From Conidiobolus incongruus B7586 (Eukaryota; Entomophthoromycota; Entomophthoromycetes; Entomophthorales; Conidiobolaceae): a stretch of 21,671 nucleotides of DNA. Under the pieces are notes generated by a model, which was not told where the DNA came from, made no database searches, and saw only the letters and a program-made list of their open reading frames with translations. Each line of letters starts with the position of its first letter. Within the stretch, counting starts at the first letter, position 1. Positions 20,711 to 21,671 of the stretch are shown here, piece after piece. The translations under genes and the position numbers were made by a program. The stretch covers positions 1-21,671 of the forward strand of contig JNEM01010680.1 in the NCBI GenBank assembly GCA_000697335.1. The letters are read 5' to 3'.

Positions 20711-21172
20711 TAATAGTTAATGAATTTGATTTTAATAAATTATTAATTATATTCTAATATTTTTTAAATATTAGTAATTATAAAGAAGGAATTTTTGAAA
20801 AAAAATATCAAAATATACACTTATTATATGATGTATATATTTTTACAAATGGGGCACCACTTAAAAACAGCATTTGACATATCATAATTGAATTATTACT
20901 TGATTATTTAATGAAATTTGAATTCCAAATTTATTTAATTGAAATTAATGAATTTGCATCAATTGTCCAATGTTAATCAAAATATAATAATATATAATTT
21001 AGATGTAAAATAGATTAACTTTAATATATTAGAACCAAAGTGCAATAATATTAAGTTTATAATATTATTTTAGTTCACCATTGAATTTATTGTATCATTT
21101 TTTTAGATAATTAAATTTCATTTAAAATTTAAATTTGATTTAATTTGTATCATATTATCATAAAATCAAAGA
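20711..21172. other. Spacer between lectin 5 and right repeat arm
   Basis: These 462 nt of AT-rich sequence keep normal CA and TG content, and include the lectin 5 3' end. A GGGGCACCAC stretch at 20851-20860 stands out by composition, but I cannot assign it. Confidence 0.45.
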
Positions 21173-21278
21173 AATGGGAAATTTTTTAATTTTTGATTTT
21201 TCAAACATATTATTAGTTTCAAATAAATATATATATATGTATATATATATAACAAATAAGAAAATAAATAGTTTAAAA

Positions 21279-21311
<33 letters not shown>

Positions 21312-21671
21312 AAATAATTTTTTTGATTAAAAAATTAATTTTTTAAAATTAGTTATTTTATTTAATTATGCTTAAATTAAATAATAACTATTAAAAGTTT
21401 ATTTTAATATTAAAAAAACTTAACCATATAGTCTTTAAAATTATTTAAAATTTATAAGCAGCTTTTGATAACAAAATATTATTTAAATTAAAAATTTATT
21501 ATTAGGTAAATTACTTTAATAGTAAAAGAAAAATTACTTAAAACCTATTAAAATCTAAAAGATTAATTTTAACTATTATTTTTTTAATTATTAATAAAGT
21601 AAAAAAATATATGAAAAAGCATTTTTTCTATTTCAGTTAAAAAAACATCAAAATACTTTAATATTAATCAT
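21173..21671 (+). repeat. Repeat E, right arm
   Basis: This is an inverted copy of the left arm without the Tc1-like insertion. It begins at AATGGGAAATTTTTTAATTT and runs off the window end. An AT run at 21280-21302 makes the first part longer than in the left arm. TA at 21610-21611 is the unoccupied counterpart of the left arm's insertion site. Differences between the arms are mainly C/T and G/A, many at CA or TG. There is no recognisable coding family. Confidence 0.85.

Noticed and set aside
1-21671. The whole window as one giant mobile element with E as terminal inverted repeats
   Set aside because: The core carries ordinary single-copy housekeeping genes (CFT2, VPS29, PGK), no recombinase spans it, and E continues outward past both ends. 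Two separate copies of a dispersed repeat is simpler.
21173-21671. Repeat E as an LTR because it begins near TGGGAA
   Set aside because: No matching terminal CA, primer-binding site or reverse transcriptase can be seen, so the class is left open.
1-21671. tRNA, rRNA or CRISPR-like arrays
   Set aside because: I saw no cloverleaf-capable GC-rich segment with A and B boxes, no rRNA core sequence, and no regularly spaced direct repeats.

Overview
The window is a very AT-rich (roughly 80% A+T by eye) eukaryotic nuclear segment. It has short spliceosomal introns (about 48-75 nt, GT...AG, mostly GTAA donors and TAG acceptors). Gene content and protein sequences look fungal; an early-diverging (non-Dikarya) fungus is my best guess, but that is inference. 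Both ends lie inside the same decayed repeat, so the window may be a whole contig that stopped at repeats.

Layout. (1) 1-2281 is one arm of a dispersed repeat, here called E, with a complete-length but dead Tc1/mariner element (313-1884, TA duplication, ~58-bp terminal inverted repeats) nested in it. (2) 2714-7040 holds two minus-strand housekeeping genes: CFT2/CPSF100 (mRNA 3'-end processing, 5 coding exons) and VPS29 (retromer, 3 coding exons, the first only 6 nt). (3) 8373-10162 on the plus strand is phosphoglycerate kinase in 8 exons, with a 53-residue basic N-terminal extension ahead of the usual start. (4) 11294-12600 carries a decayed lectin copy abutting a minus-strand mariner transposase relic. 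(5) 14359-20710 is a tandem array of five intact, intronless, same-strand genes for small single-domain ricin-B-type (beta-trefoil) lectins without signal peptides. (6) 21173-21671 is repeat E again, inverted and lacking the Tc1 insertion.

How it fits together. The housekeeping genes are independent of one another. The lectin array is the accessory part: five live paralogues and one dead one share the fold-defining Trp at the end of each of three subdomains but differ in the loops between them. Three of them share a TCAA-N7-TTGA palindrome 21-23 nt before the start codon. Cytoplasmic fungal lectins of this type are commonly defence proteins against grazers, which is a plausible but unproved role here.

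The E arms and the nested Tc1 element show strong loss of CA and TG dinucleotides and a great excess of TA, with stop codons arising from G:C to A:T changes on both strands. This is the pattern of repeat-induced point mutation or a similar repeat-directed cytosine deamination. The mariner relic inside the gene island does not show it. This is the most interesting molecular signal in the window, because RIP is established in Dikarya and, as far as I know, not in early-diverging fungi.
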